DNA from: Maritalea mobilis
GTDB lineage: Bacteria > Pseudomonadota > Alphaproteobacteria > Rhodobacterales > Rhodobacteraceae
Direction: 5' to 3'
Length of the DNA stretch: 64,000 nucleotides
Assembly (NCBI RefSeq): GCF_019800885.1
Contig: NZ_JAHVKE010000001.1
Location: 744,001 to 808,000, forward strand
Shown here: one piece after another, positions 51,811-62,222 of the stretch
Numbering within the stretch: the stretch's first letter is position 1
How the letters are laid out: the number at the start of each line of letters is the position of its first letter
Program-made: the position numbers and the translations under genes
Notes under the pieces: model-generated
What the model was told of the DNA's origin: nothing
The model's input: the letters and a program-made list of their open reading frames with translations, nothing else
Database searches by the model: none

Positions 51811-53663
51811 ATGGCGAAATCGGCTGTGAAGAAAGCCTCCAACGTCTTCGTCTGGATCATCCTCGGCCTTCTGATGATCGGCCTTGCCGGCTTTGGCATC
51901 GGGTCCTTCGGCGGCTCGGCCACGCGCGTGGGCCAGGTGGGCGATGTCGAGATCACGGCAAATGACTATGCCCGCGCGCTGCAAAACGAGATCCGCGCCC
52001 GCATCGCCGAGACGGGCGAGCCGGTGAACCTCGCCGATCTGCGGGCGCAGGGCATCGACACCGCCGTGCTGCAGGCCATGGTCGCCCGCGCCGCGCTGTC
52101 GAACGCCGCGATGGAGATGGGCCTGTCGGTCGGCGATGAAGAGGTCGCGCGCCAGATCACCGAGATCGACGCCTTCGCGGGCGTGGACGGGGAATTCGAC
52201 CGTGAAAGCTATGAATTCGTGCTGTCGCAGCAGGGCCTCGACCCGGCCGAGTTCGAAGAGGACGTGCGCGAGGACACCGCCCGCTCGATCCTGCAAATGG
52301 CGGTTGTGGGCGGCCTTTCGGCCCCTGCCGTCTATGCCGAGACGCTTGTTGCCTTTCAGGGCGAGACGCGCGATTTCTCGATCGTCAGCGTGACCGAAAG
52401 CGATCTGGCCGATGGCCTGCCCGAGCCGACGGACGCGGACCTGACCGCCTATTACGACGAAAACCCCGAACGGTTCACCCGCCCGCAGGCCAAGGCGATT
52501 ACCTATGCCTGGATCACGCCCGAGCAGATCATGGACGATGTCGAGGTCGACGAAGACACCCTGCGCGGCCTCTATGACGAGCGGATCGAGCTTTACGTCC
52601 AGCCCGAACGCCGCCTTCTGGAGCGGCTGGTCTTCGGCACCGAAGAGGCCGCGCAAGAGGCCGTCGACGCGATCGCGGCCGGGGAGACGGATTTCGACGC
52701 GCTGGTCGCCGAGCGGGAACTGACGCTGGAAGACGTCGATATCGGCGAGGTGGCCGAGGGCGATCTGCCCACCGCCGCCGCCGAGGTGATCTTCAACGAC
52801 ACCGAGAGCGAGATCCTCGGGCCCCTGCCCTCGACGCTCGGCCCCGCGATCTATCGCGTGAACGCCGTGTTGCAGGCGACCGAGGTGCCGTTCGAAGAGG
52901 CCCGCGACGACCTGCGCCAGGAACTGGCCGAAGACGCCGCCCGCCGTCAGATCGACGACATGCGCGAGATGATCGACGACGAACTGGCCTCTGGCGCGAC
53001 GCTGGAAGAACTGGCGAACCTGACCGCGATGACCCTTGGGCAGATCGAATACGTCGCCACGTCCGAGGACGAGATCGCGGCCTATGACGCCTTCCGGGAC
53101 GCCGCCGATGCCGTGCGCGAAGGCGATTTCCCCGAATTGCTGGACCTCTCCGATGGCGGGCTTTTCGCGCTGCGCCTTGACGAGGTGATCCCGCCGAGCC
53201 TGCCGCCGCTCGACGAGATCGAGGACGAGGTTTCCGCAGCCTGGCGCGCCACCGCGCTGCGCGCCGCCGTGGCCGAGCGCGCCTCGGACATGGTGACCGA
53301 ACTGGCCGAGGGCGCCGCGCTGGAAGATCTGGGCGCCGTGGCCGAGGAACGCCTCATCCGCCGTCAGGATTTCGTGCCCGACATGCCCCCCACGATGGTG
53401 GCGCAGGCGTTCCAGCTGGACGAGCCGGGCGATATCGTCATGGTTCCGGCCGCCGAGGCCGCGCATATCGTGCGCCTCGACGCGATCAACCCCGCCGCGC
53501 GCGACGCGCCCGACACCTCGATCCTGTTGCAGATCCTGTCCCAGACCGTGACGCAATCGCTGGCGCAGGACATTTTCGAAAGCTACGGGCAGGCGCTTGA
53601 GGTGCAGGCCGGCATCGAGCTTGACCAAGGCGTGATCAACGCCGTGCACGCGACGTTCCCGTA

Positions 53664-53664
<1 letters not shown>
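51811..53664 (+). CDS. PpiD/SurA-type peptidyl-prolyl isomerase (membrane-anchored chaperone)
   Basis: A 617-residue protein with one N-terminal transmembrane helix (about 12-33, NVFVWIILGLLMIGLAGFGIG) and a long periplasmic part with SurA-N-like helices and a parvulin-like domain near 240-330, as in PpiD. It assists the folding of proteins leaving the Sec translocon. Unlike E. coli PpiD the parvulin core is weak, so activity is uncertain. trpE starts on its stop codon (TAATGG), so the genes are coupled, though functionally unrelated. Confidence 0.87.
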
Positions 53665-55175
<1,511 letters not shown>

Positions 55176-55203
55176 GCATCCGGGGCTTTTCCTGGGTTAT
55201 GCG

Positions 55204-57081
55204 TCAGTCCTGCACGGAACGGCGCAGCACCTCGGAAACGGGCGCAACGGCGACCCCTTCGTCACGACCTGACAACGCCCAGGAAAACAGTGCTGTAACC
55301 GTATCGGGCCGGGTGCGACCGGCGACGACAACCGCACCTTCCTGCTGCGCGGCGAACTCGGCGCGCCCGAGGTAGCGGGTGATGACGGTCGCGCGCTGAT
55401 CCTCGTCATCGAGCAGTCGGAACAGCGTCGCGGCGGGCACATCGGCCCTGAGCGCGCTTTGCTCGGCGGCGTTCAACCCGCGCGGAAAGGCCAGCAATCC
55501 CTGCCCCGCCGCGCCAGCCCGCCCCACCACGGCATCGAGCGCCGGACGGTTCGACTGGATGCGGCTGTCAGGCGTGTCGAGGATGGCGATGGCCTCGGGC
55601 ACAGCCTCGGAGGCGACGGACAGCGCGACCTCGGCATCCTGCGCCGTCGCGTCGGCGGGCACCGCCGTGCCCAGCATCAGCACCTCGAACCCGGCTTCGC
55701 GGAAAGCGGCGGCGCGCATGGCGGCATCGGGGCGCAGCGGGTCGATGGCGAACGCGACAGGGAAGGAAAACCGTGTCAGCGTGGGGATGTCGAGGCCCGC
55801 CTCGGGATCGTCGATCAGGATGACGGCGATCAACGGGCGGGTCTCGCTGCTGTCGTAGGGCACGGAATAGGCGGCAAGCGCGCCGGTCGCTGCCTCGGCT
55901 TCCGGCTCGGGCGTGGATGTCTCCTCGTCTGCCATAGGCTCGGACGCCTCGGGGGCGGGCGCCGTGATCTGAGGCAAGGTCCCACTCTCACCGGGGCGCA
56001 ACCGCCTCGGTTGAACCGGGGCGTCGGACGCGACGTCGTCCTCTCGTGGCGCGTCGACCTGCGGCGCCGGATCGGCGGTCGCGACGGGCGGCTGCGGCAC
56101 GGCAGGTGGCGGCGCGGTCGGGATCACCGAGGGCGTGCTCAGGTCGTCCTCGGTCACGAGGCCGACCGGCGCGCTGCCCTCTGGCTGCACGAGGCGGCGA
56201 ACAGGCGGCAGAGGCGCGTCGGGGTCGATCACCGGTTCTGGCGAGGCGGGGGCTTCCTCATCGGCAACCGGCCCCTCGGGCGTCGTCGGAGCCGGGTCGA
56301 CAGCGGCGGCCTCCTCAGTCACCGGGGCGGGGTCTGTTGCCGTTTCGGGGGCCACGTCAGCCACGTCAGCCTCGACCGCCGCGTCCGGCTCGGGCGGGGC
56401 AACCTGCGGCAAAGGCGCGGTGCGCGTGGACGGGATCGGCGCGGCCTCGGTGCCCTGGCTGGGCAGAACGGTGGGCTGCGGTCGCGCCGGGCTGGCCGCA
56501 TCGCCCGCCCCCATGGACGGCGGGGCAAGGTCGAGTGTGGCGAACGCACCCGGCGCGGGCGCGGTGGGCACGGTCGCGATATCGGGTTGCGGTGCCGGCG
56601 CGGTGTCGAGGGCTTGCGGGCTGGTGCCATCGGGCGCAGGCAAGGCGCGCGGCGCGGCGGCGGCGGGGGCTTCGTCGGTCGTGGGCAGCGCGGCTTCTTC
56701 CTCGGGCGGCGGGCGATTGAACTCGCTGCCGGAGGGCAGAGGGATCTCGGTGGCGGGACCGCTGGCGTCGGGCTGGTCGCTGTCGGGTTCGGGCGTGGGG
56801 GCCGGTTCGGGCGCTGGAGCCTCGGCGGACTCGGGCGCCGTTTCAGGCGCGGCGGCGTCCGCCTCGGCCTCGTCGGGCGTAGCCTCGTCCTCTGCGGGGG
56901 TGTCGCCCTGCCCCGCGCCCGTGCCGACCGCGGTTGAAGACTCGCTTTCACCCTCCGGGGCCGGGGCCGCGGCCATGCGTGGCCCCCGTTCGGGCAGCGG
57001 CGTCGACAGCGACACGGCCACCGATACGATCAGCGCCACCAGCGCCCCCCAGATCACGCCCAGAAAGATGCCGCGCCCCAT
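55204..57081 (-). CDS. Divergent polysaccharide deacetylase family protein
   Basis: A 625-residue, membrane-anchored protein: one N-terminal helix (about 4-26), then about 350 residues of Ala/Pro/Glu-rich low-complexity linker, then a C-terminal divergent polysaccharide deacetylase domain at about 415-625 ([39 protein letters not shown]-like replaced by [17 protein letters not shown]). The catalytic metal His pair is not obvious, as usual for the divergent group. It lies between trpE and trpGDC on the opposite strand, separating the two parts of the trp genes. AGGAAGGA precedes ATG 57081. Confidence 0.8.
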   Translation of the reverse strand: MGRGIFLGVIWGALVALIVSVAVSLSTPLPERGPRMAAAPAPEGESESSTAVGTGAGQGDTPAEDEATPDEAEADAAAPETAPESAEAPAPEPAPTPEPDSDQPDASGPATEIPLPSGSEFNRPPPEEEAALPTTDEAPAAAAPRALPAPDGTSPQALDTAPAPQPDIATVPTAPAPGAFATLDLAPPSMGAGDAASPARPQPTVLPSQGTEAAPIPSTRTAPLPQVAPPEPDAAVEADVADVAPETATDPAPVTEEAAAVDPAPTTPEGPVADEEAPASPEPVIDPDAPLPPVRRLVQPEGSAPVGLVTEDDLSTPSVIPTAPPPAVPQPPVATADPAPQVDAPREDDVASDAPVQPRRLRPGESGTLPQITAPAPEASEPMADEETSTPEPEAEAATGALAAYSVPYDSSETRPLIAVILIDDPEAGLDIPTLTRFSFPVAFAIDPLRPDAAMRAAAFREAGFEVLMLGTAVPADATAQDAEVALSVASEAVPEAIAILDTPDSRIQSNRPALDAVVGRAGAAGQGLLAFPRGLNAAEQSALRADVPAATLFRLLDDEDQRATVITRYLGRAEFAAQQEGAVVVAGRTRPDTVTALFSWALSGRDEGVAVAPVSEVLRRSVQD

Positions 57082-57254
57082 TCGAAGTCCTTCCTGCTCA
57101 TGCCGTTTGCCGGGCTGCGTTTCATCCCGGCGCCATCTGCCCCGTCCGCGCCGTCTTGTCCGGTCGTCATTGCCTTGACCCCGAAGCGCGGCTTTGGGAG
57201 ATGTATACAACGGGCGCGGCGCGCCTTCACCCCTTTTCGCGAAAGGCTGGCGCG

Positions 57255-57842
57255 ATGTTGCTGCTGATCGATAATTACGACAGCTTCACCTACAATCTGG
57301 TCCATTACCTGGGCGAGTTGGGTGCCGAAATGAAGGTCGTGCGCAACGACGCGCTGAGCGTGCAGGATGCACTGGCCCTGCAGCCAGAGGCGATCGTGCT
57401 GTCGCCCGGCCCCTGTGACCCCGCGCAGGCCGGCATCTGCGTGCCGCTGACGCGCGCCGCCGCCGGGGCGGGTGTGCCGCTCTTTGGCGTCTGCCTTGGC
57501 CATCAGACGATCGGCGAGGCCTTTGGCGGCAAGGTGGTCCGCCACTCCGAGATCGTGCATGGCAAGATGGGTGAGATCCGCCACGAGGGCAAAGGCGTGT
57601 TCGCGGGCCTCCCCTCGCCGCTTCTGGCGACGCGGTATCACTCGCTGGTGGTCGAGCGCGCCAGTCTGCCCGATGAGCTTGAGATCACGGCAGAACTCGA
57701 CGATGGCACGATCATGGGTCTGCGCCACAAGACGCTGCCCATCGAAGGCGTGCAGTTCCACCCCGAAAGCATCCGGTCCGAGCACGGCCACGCGATGCTG
57801 AAGACTTTCCTCGACATGGCCAAGGAGGCCGTTCCGGCATGA
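57255..57842 (+). CDS. trpG: Anthranilate synthase component II (glutamine amidotransferase)
   Basis: TrpG, 195 residues, the class I glutamine amidotransferase partner of TrpE. The nucleophile is Cys in [13 protein letters not shown] near 78-90, and the catalytic His and Glu are in FHPES near 168-172. [18 protein letters not shown] near 5-22 is the usual start. It overlaps trpD by ATGA, giving trpGDC in one unit. Confidence 0.96.
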   Translation: MLLLIDNYDSFTYNLVHYLGELGAEMKVVRNDALSVQDALALQPEAIVLSPGPCDPAQAGICVPLTRAAAGAGVPLFGVCLGHQTIGEAFGGKVVRHSEIVHGKMGEIRHEGKGVFAGLPSPLLATRYHSLVVERASLPDELEITAELDDGTIMGLRHKTLPIEGVQFHPESIRSEHGHAMLKTFLDMAKEAVPA

Positions 57843-58855
57843 GCGATGCGATGAAACCCCTGATCTACGCGGCCTCCGAGGGGCCGCTGTCGCGCGCGCA
57901 GGCCGAGCATGCCTTCGAAGAACTGTTCGAAGGCCGCGCGACCCCCGCACAGATCGCTGGCCTTTTGATGTCAATGCGCGCACGGGGCGAGTCGGTCGCC
58001 GAATATGCCGCTGCTGCCGCCGTCATGCGCGCCAAATGCACCCCGGTCAAAGCGCCCGAGGGCGCGATGGACATCGTCGGCACGGGTGGCGACGGGCGCG
58101 GCACGCTGAACATCTCGACGGCGACGGCCTTTGTCGTGGCGGGGGCGGGCGTGCCCGTGGCCAAACACGGCAACCGAAATCTTAGCTCCAAATCCGGCGC
58201 GGCGGATGCCCTGACCGAGATGGGCGTAAACGTCATGGTTGGCGCAGAGGTTGTCGAACGCGCCCTTGCCGAGGCCGGGATCGGCTTCATGATGGCGCCC
58301 ATGCATCACCCGGCCATGAAACACGTCATGCCCGTCCGGCAGGAGCTTGGCTGCAAGACGATCTTCAACATCCTCGGGCCGCTGACCAACCCGGCGGGCG
58401 TCAAGCGGCAGTTGACCGGGGCCTTCACCATCGACCTGATCTTTCCCATGGCCGAGACGTTGCAGGCGCTTGGGTCCGAGGCCGCTTGGCTTGTCCATGG
58501 TTCGGACGGAACGGACGAGATCTCTATCTCGGGTGCGACCTCGGTCGCCGAGTTGAAGGACGGCAAAATCACCGGCCGCGAGGTGCATCCCGAAGAGGCC
58601 GGACTGCCCGAACACCCGTTCCGCGATATCCTTGGCGGCACGCCCGCTGAGAATGCCGCCGCCTTCCGCGCCCTGCTGGATGGCGCGCCGGGGGCTTACC
58701 GCGATGCCGTTCTGTTGAATGCCGCCGCTGCGCTTTTGGTGGCAGGCAAGGCAACCGGCCTGCGCGAGGGGGCCGAGATGGCCGCTGACAGCATCGATTC
58801 CGGACGTGCCAAATCCGCGGTCGAGGCGCTGGCGCGCGTGACATCGGCCGCCTGA
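57839..58855 (+). CDS. trpD: Anthranilate phosphoribosyltransferase
   Basis: TrpD, 338 residues, moves phosphoribose from PRPP to anthranilate. The signature [15 protein letters not shown] near 81-95 and [21 protein letters not shown] near 108-128 (PRPP and anthranilate site) are complete, with [13 protein letters not shown] near 190. ATGA overlap with trpG. It is separated from trpC by 71 bp with two hairpins. Confidence 0.96.
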   Translation: MSDAMKPLIYAASEGPLSRAQAEHAFEELFEGRATPAQIAGLLMSMRARGESVAEYAAAAAVMRAKCTPVKAPEGAMDIVGTGGDGRGTLNISTATAFVVAGAGVPVAKHGNRNLSSKSGAADALTEMGVNVMVGAEVVERALAEAGIGFMMAPMHHPAMKHVMPVRQELGCKTIFNILGPLTNPAGVKRQLTGAFTIDLIFPMAETLQALGSEAAWLVHGSDGTDEISISGATSVAELKDGKITGREVHPEEAGLPEHPFRDILGGTPAENAAAFRALLDGAPGAYRDAVLLNAAAALLVAGKATGLREGAEMAADSIDSGRAKSAVEALARVTSAA

Positions 58856-58868
58856 AATCACCTGAGAC

Positions 58869-58906
58869 GGTGCGCCACGGCGCACCCCCCGCCCGGGCAT
58901 CCGGGC
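58869..58906 (+). repeat. Two hairpins between trpD and trpC
   Basis: GGTGCGC (58869-58875) pairs with GCGCACC (58880-58886), loop CACG; GCCCGG (58891-58896) pairs with CCGGGC (58901-58906), loop GCAT. No T run follows, so they may affect RNA stability or relative expression of trpD and trpC. Confidence 0.5.
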
Positions 58907-58926
58907 CATCGTCAACGAGGGGCCGC

Positions 58927-59733
58927 ATGAGCACCATTCTCGACAAGATCAAGGCCTACAAGCTGGAAGAGATCGCCGCCGCAAAGGCGGCGCGCCCGCG
59001 CAGCACGGTGGAAGAGGCCGCGCGCGCAGCCCCGCGCATCCGCCCCTTCGGCGACGCGCTCCGCGCGGCCTCGGCCACCGGCTATGGCCTGATCGCGGAG
59101 ATCAAGAAAGCCAGCCCGTCCAAGGGTCTGATCCGCGAAGATTTCGACCCGCCCGTGCTGGCCCGGGCCTACGAGGCCGGCGGCGCGACCTGCCTGTCGG
59201 TGCTGACCGACACGCCGTCCTTCCAGGGTGCGCCGGAATACCTGAGCCGCGCGCGCGCGGCCTCCAACCTGCCCTGCCTGCGCAAGGATTTCCTTTATGA
59301 CACCTACCAGGTGGCCGAGGCACGGGCCTGGGGCGCGGATTGCATCCTGATCATCATGGCGTCTGTCGAGGATGGGCAAGCCGCCGAGCTTGAAGACGCC
59401 GCGCGGCACTGGGGCATGGATGCCCTGATCGAGGTGCATGACGGGACCGAGCTGGACCGCGCGATGAAGCTGAAAAGCCCGCTTCTTGGGATCAACAACC
59501 GCAATCTCAATACGTTCGAGACGACGCTCGAAACCACGCGGACTCTGGCTGCGCGGGTGCCCGAGGATCGGATGGTGATCTCGGAATCGGGCCTGTTCAC
59601 GCCCGACGATCTGGCCGAGATGGCCCGCTGCGGGGCGCGCACCTTCCTGATCGGCGAAAGCCTGATGCGGCAGGCGGATGTGACCGAGGCCACCCGCGCC
59701 CTGCTCGCCGATCCCCTGCCGGTGGAGGCGTGA
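58927..59733 (+). CDS. trpC: Indole-3-glycerol phosphate synthase
   Basis: TrpC, 268 residues, a (beta/alpha)8 enzyme closing the indole ring. Motifs: [13 protein letters not shown] near 56-68 (catalytic Lys and Ser), [13 protein letters not shown] near 120, [14 protein letters not shown] near 186 and [10 protein letters not shown] near 220. It is separate from TrpF. trpC stop overlaps the moaC start (TGATG). GAGGGGCCGC precedes ATG 58927. Confidence 0.97.
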   Translation: MSTILDKIKAYKLEEIAAAKAARPRSTVEEAARAAPRIRPFGDALRAASATGYGLIAEIKKASPSKGLIREDFDPPVLARAYEAGGATCLSVLTDTPSFQGAPEYLSRARAASNLPCLRKDFLYDTYQVAEARAWGADCILIIMASVEDGQAAELEDAARHWGMDALIEVHDGTELDRAMKLKSPLLGINNRNLNTFETTLETTRTLAARVPEDRMVISESGLFTPDDLAEMARCGARTFLIGESLMRQADVTEATRALLADPLPVEA

Positions 59734-60221
59734 TGTCAGGCAAGCTCACCCATTTCGATGCCGGCGGGCAGGCGCATATGGTCGACGTGTCCGACAAGGC
59801 CGTCACGTCGCGGATCGCCGTGGCCGAATGCCATGTGCGGATGCAGCCCGAGACGCTGGCCCTCGTCACCACGGGCGATGCCAAGAAGGGCGACGTGCTG
59901 GGCGTGGCCCGTCTGGCCGGGATCATGGGGGCGAAGAAAACCGCCGAGCTGATCCCGCTCTGTCACCCCCTGCCCGTCACCAAGGTGACGGTCGACCTGA
60001 CCCCGGACGCGGACCTGCCCGGCGTGCGGATCGAGGCGACCGTCAAGACCACCGGGCAAACGGGCGTCGAGATGGAGGCGCTGACCGCCGCCTCGACCGC
60101 CGCGCTGACCGTCTATGACATGCTGAAGGCTGCCGAGAAATCCATGGAAATCGGCGGCTTGCGCGTCGTGTTGAAGGATGGCGGCAAATCGGGGCGGTAC
60201 GAGGCCGGGGCGCGCGCATGA
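59733..60221 (+). CDS. moaC: Cyclic pyranopterin monophosphate synthase
   Basis: MoaC, 162 residues, acts with MoaA in the first step of molybdenum-cofactor synthesis. Motifs: [24 protein letters not shown] near 67-90, with the catalytic Lys residues, and [20 protein letters not shown] near 110-130. ATG 59733 overlaps the trpC stop. moeA follows with a 4-bp overlap; the trp and moa genes are one unit by spacing. Confidence 0.96.
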   Translation: MSGKLTHFDAGGQAHMVDVSDKAVTSRIAVAECHVRMQPETLALVTTGDAKKGDVLGVARLAGIMGAKKTAELIPLCHPLPVTKVTVDLTPDADLPGVRIEATVKTTGQTGVEMEALTAASTAALTVYDMLKAAEKSMEIGGLRVVLKDGGKSGRYEAGARA

Positions 60222-61417
60222 TCACCGTCGAGGAAGCCCTCTCTGCCTGCCTTGCGCTGACCCGCCCGTTGGAGGCCGAGACCGTGCCGCTGGCCGAAGG
60301 CGCGGGGCGCGTTCTGGCCGACCCGGTCTTCGCCAAGCGTGACCAGCCGCCCTTCGCCGCCTCGGCCATGGATGGCTACGCCGTGCGCGATATCGAGGCG
60401 ATCCCCGGTCGCCGCCTGCGGGTCGTGGGCGAGGCCCCGGCTGGCCGGGCTTGGGCCGGAAGGATCGGACCGGGCGAGGCCCTACGGATCTTCACCGGCG
60501 CGCCCGTGCCCGAGGGCGCGGACCGCATCGTTATCCAGGAAGACGTGACCGTGGATGGCGATACGATCACCCTGGGAAAAACGCTGGATCACGGCCCACA
60601 CTTGCGTCCCTCGGGCGCAGATTTCCGCGAAGGCGCCCGGATCGAGGCGCCGCGCCGCCTGTCACCGGCCGATATCGCCCTGGCCGCCGCGATGAACGCG
60701 CCGACCCTTTCGGTCACGCGCCGCCCCGAGGTTGCCCTGATCGCGACCGGCGACGAGCTGGTCAGCCCCGGCGAAGACCCCGGCCCCGACCAGATCATCG
60801 CCTCGAACACCTATGGCCTGAAGGCGCTGATCGAGGCCGAGGGCGGCCATGCGCGCCTCTTGCCGATCGCGCGGGACAATCGCGAGAGCCTTGAGACGGT
60901 CTTTGCACTGGCCAGCGATGCGGACCTGATCGTGACGGTGGGCGGGGCATCGGTGGGCGACCATGACCTGGTGGCCGAGGTCGCGACCGGGCTGGGCCTT
61001 GAACGCGCGTTCTACAAGATCGCGATGCGCCCCGGCAAACCGCTGATGGCGGGCCGCCTTGGCGAGGCCGCCCTGCTGGGCCTGCCCGGAAACCCGGTTT
61101 CGGCCATGGTGTGCGGGCACCTGTTCCTCGTGCCGATGCTGCGGGCCTTCCTTGGGCTGCCCGCGGGCGCGCGCCGCCGCCGTCGCGCCCGCCTGATGGC
61201 CGATCTCGACCCGAACGGGCCGCGCGAACACTACATGCGCGCCGAGGTCGTTCCCGGCGCCGACCTGCCCGAGATCACGCCCTTCGACAGGCAGGACAGT
61301 TCGCTCCTGTCGATCTTCAGCCGGGCCAACGCGCTCCTCGTCCGCCCCGTCGACGACGGGCGCAGACGCGCGGGCGAGATCGTCGAATACCTCCCCCTCG
61401 GGCCGCTCATCACCTGA
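60218..61417 (+). CDS. moeA: Molybdopterin molybdenumtransferase
   Basis: MoeA, 399 residues, inserts molybdate into adenylylated molybdopterin. Family blocks: [14 protein letters not shown] near 47-60 (typical N-terminal signature), [17 protein letters not shown] near 93, [18 protein letters not shown] near 173-190, and [14 protein letters not shown] near 245, then [12 protein letters not shown] and [13 protein letters not shown] near 270-295. It overlaps moaC by ATGA and ends 104 bp before lexA. Confidence 0.96.
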   Translation: MITVEEALSACLALTRPLEAETVPLAEGAGRVLADPVFAKRDQPPFAASAMDGYAVRDIEAIPGRRLRVVGEAPAGRAWAGRIGPGEALRIFTGAPVPEGADRIVIQEDVTVDGDTITLGKTLDHGPHLRPSGADFREGARIEAPRRLSPADIALAAAMNAPTLSVTRRPEVALIATGDELVSPGEDPGPDQIIASNTYGLKALIEAEGGHARLLPIARDNRESLETVFALASDADLIVTVGGASVGDHDLVAEVATGLGLERAFYKIAMRPGKPLMAGRLGEAALLGLPGNPVSAMVCGHLFLVPMLRAFLGLPAGARRRRRARLMADLDPNGPREHYMRAEVVPGADLPEITPFDRQDSSLLSIFSRANALLVRPVDDGRRRAGEIVEYLPLGPLIT

Positions 61418-61431
61418 TCTGTTCCGATTCG

Positions 61432-61460
61432 TTGACACACAGCGGGAACACGTGTAGAAC
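61432..61460 (+). promoter_or_regulatory. lexA promoter
   Basis: TTGACA (61432-61437) and TAGAAC (61455-61460) are 17 bp apart, the best sigma70-type promoter in the window. Its -10 overlaps the LexA boxes, so LexA binding would block polymerase directly. Confidence 0.8.
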
Positions 61461-61471
61461 GCAAGGTGAAC
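61446..61471 (+). promoter_or_regulatory. Tandem SOS boxes (GAAC-N7-GAAC-N7-GAAC)
   Basis: Three GAAC half sites start at 61446, 61457 and 61468, exactly 11 bp apart. Each neighbouring pair matches the alphaproteobacterial LexA box GTTC-N7-GTTC read on the other strand. They overlap the lexA promoter -10, implying LexA autorepression; two overlapping boxes may give graded control. Confidence 0.82.
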
Positions 61472-61521
61472 GAATGTGAGCAGGCGGGCGGTGCAACCCC
61501 GCGAGGCAAGGAGGCTGGATC

Positions 61522-62211
61522 ATGCTGACACGCAAACAGCGCGACCTTCTGGAATTCATCCACAAGCGGGTGCAGCGCGACGGGGTGCCCCCGTCCTTCG
61601 ACGAGATGAAAGAGGCGCTGGATCTGCGCTCGAAATCGGGCATTCACCGGCTGATCACCGCTTTGGAAGAACGCGGTTTCATCCGCCGCCTCGCCCACCG
61701 GGCGCGCGCGATCGAGATCGTGAAAATGCCAGAGGCGATGGAAAGCGGCGGGTTTACCCCGCGCGTGATCGATGGCGACCGCCCCGATGCGCCGCCGCCC
61801 TCAGGCGCGATGCCCGTCGCGGCCACGGCGACCGATCTGCCCGTGATGGGCCGGATCGCCGCTGGCACCCCGATCGAGGCGATCAGCGAGGTCGCGGCGC
61901 ATGTCGCTGTCCCGCAACAGATGCTGAGTTCGGGCCGCAGCCACTATGCCCTCGAAGTGCGGGGCGACTCGATGATCGAAGCGGGGATCAACGACGGCGA
62001 CATCGTCGTGATCGAGGAAAGCTCTGCCGTGGACAATGGCGATATCGTCGTCGCCCTCGTCGAAGGGCACGAAGCGACGCTCAAACGGTTCCGGCGCAGC
62101 GGCGGCATGATCGCCCTTGAGGCGGCCAACCCCGCCTATGAAACCCGCGTGCTGCGAGAGGACCAGGTGGCCGTTCAGGGCAAACTGGTGGGCCTGATCC
62201 GCACCTACTGA
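61522..62211 (+). CDS. lexA: SOS repressor LexA
   Basis: LexA, 229 residues. The winged HTH at about 1-70 begins [20 protein letters not shown]; the self-cleavage site Ala-Gly is in [13 protein letters not shown] near 112-116, and the Ser-Lys dyad is Ser in [11 protein letters not shown] near 152 and Lys in [10 protein letters not shown] near 190. An Ala/Pro linker of about 35 residues joins the halves. Its promoter carries SOS boxes. It ends 11 bp before the converging comEC. Confidence 0.97.
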   Translation: MLTRKQRDLLEFIHKRVQRDGVPPSFDEMKEALDLRSKSGIHRLITALEERGFIRRLAHRARAIEIVKMPEAMESGGFTPRVIDGDRPDAPPPSGAMPVAATATDLPVMGRIAAGTPIEAISEVAAHVAVPQQMLSSGRSHYALEVRGDSMIEAGINDGDIVVIEESSAVDNGDIVVALVEGHEATLKRFRRSGGMIALEAANPAYETRVLREDQVAVQGKLVGLIRTY

Positions 62212-62222
62212 TCGACCGGCCC

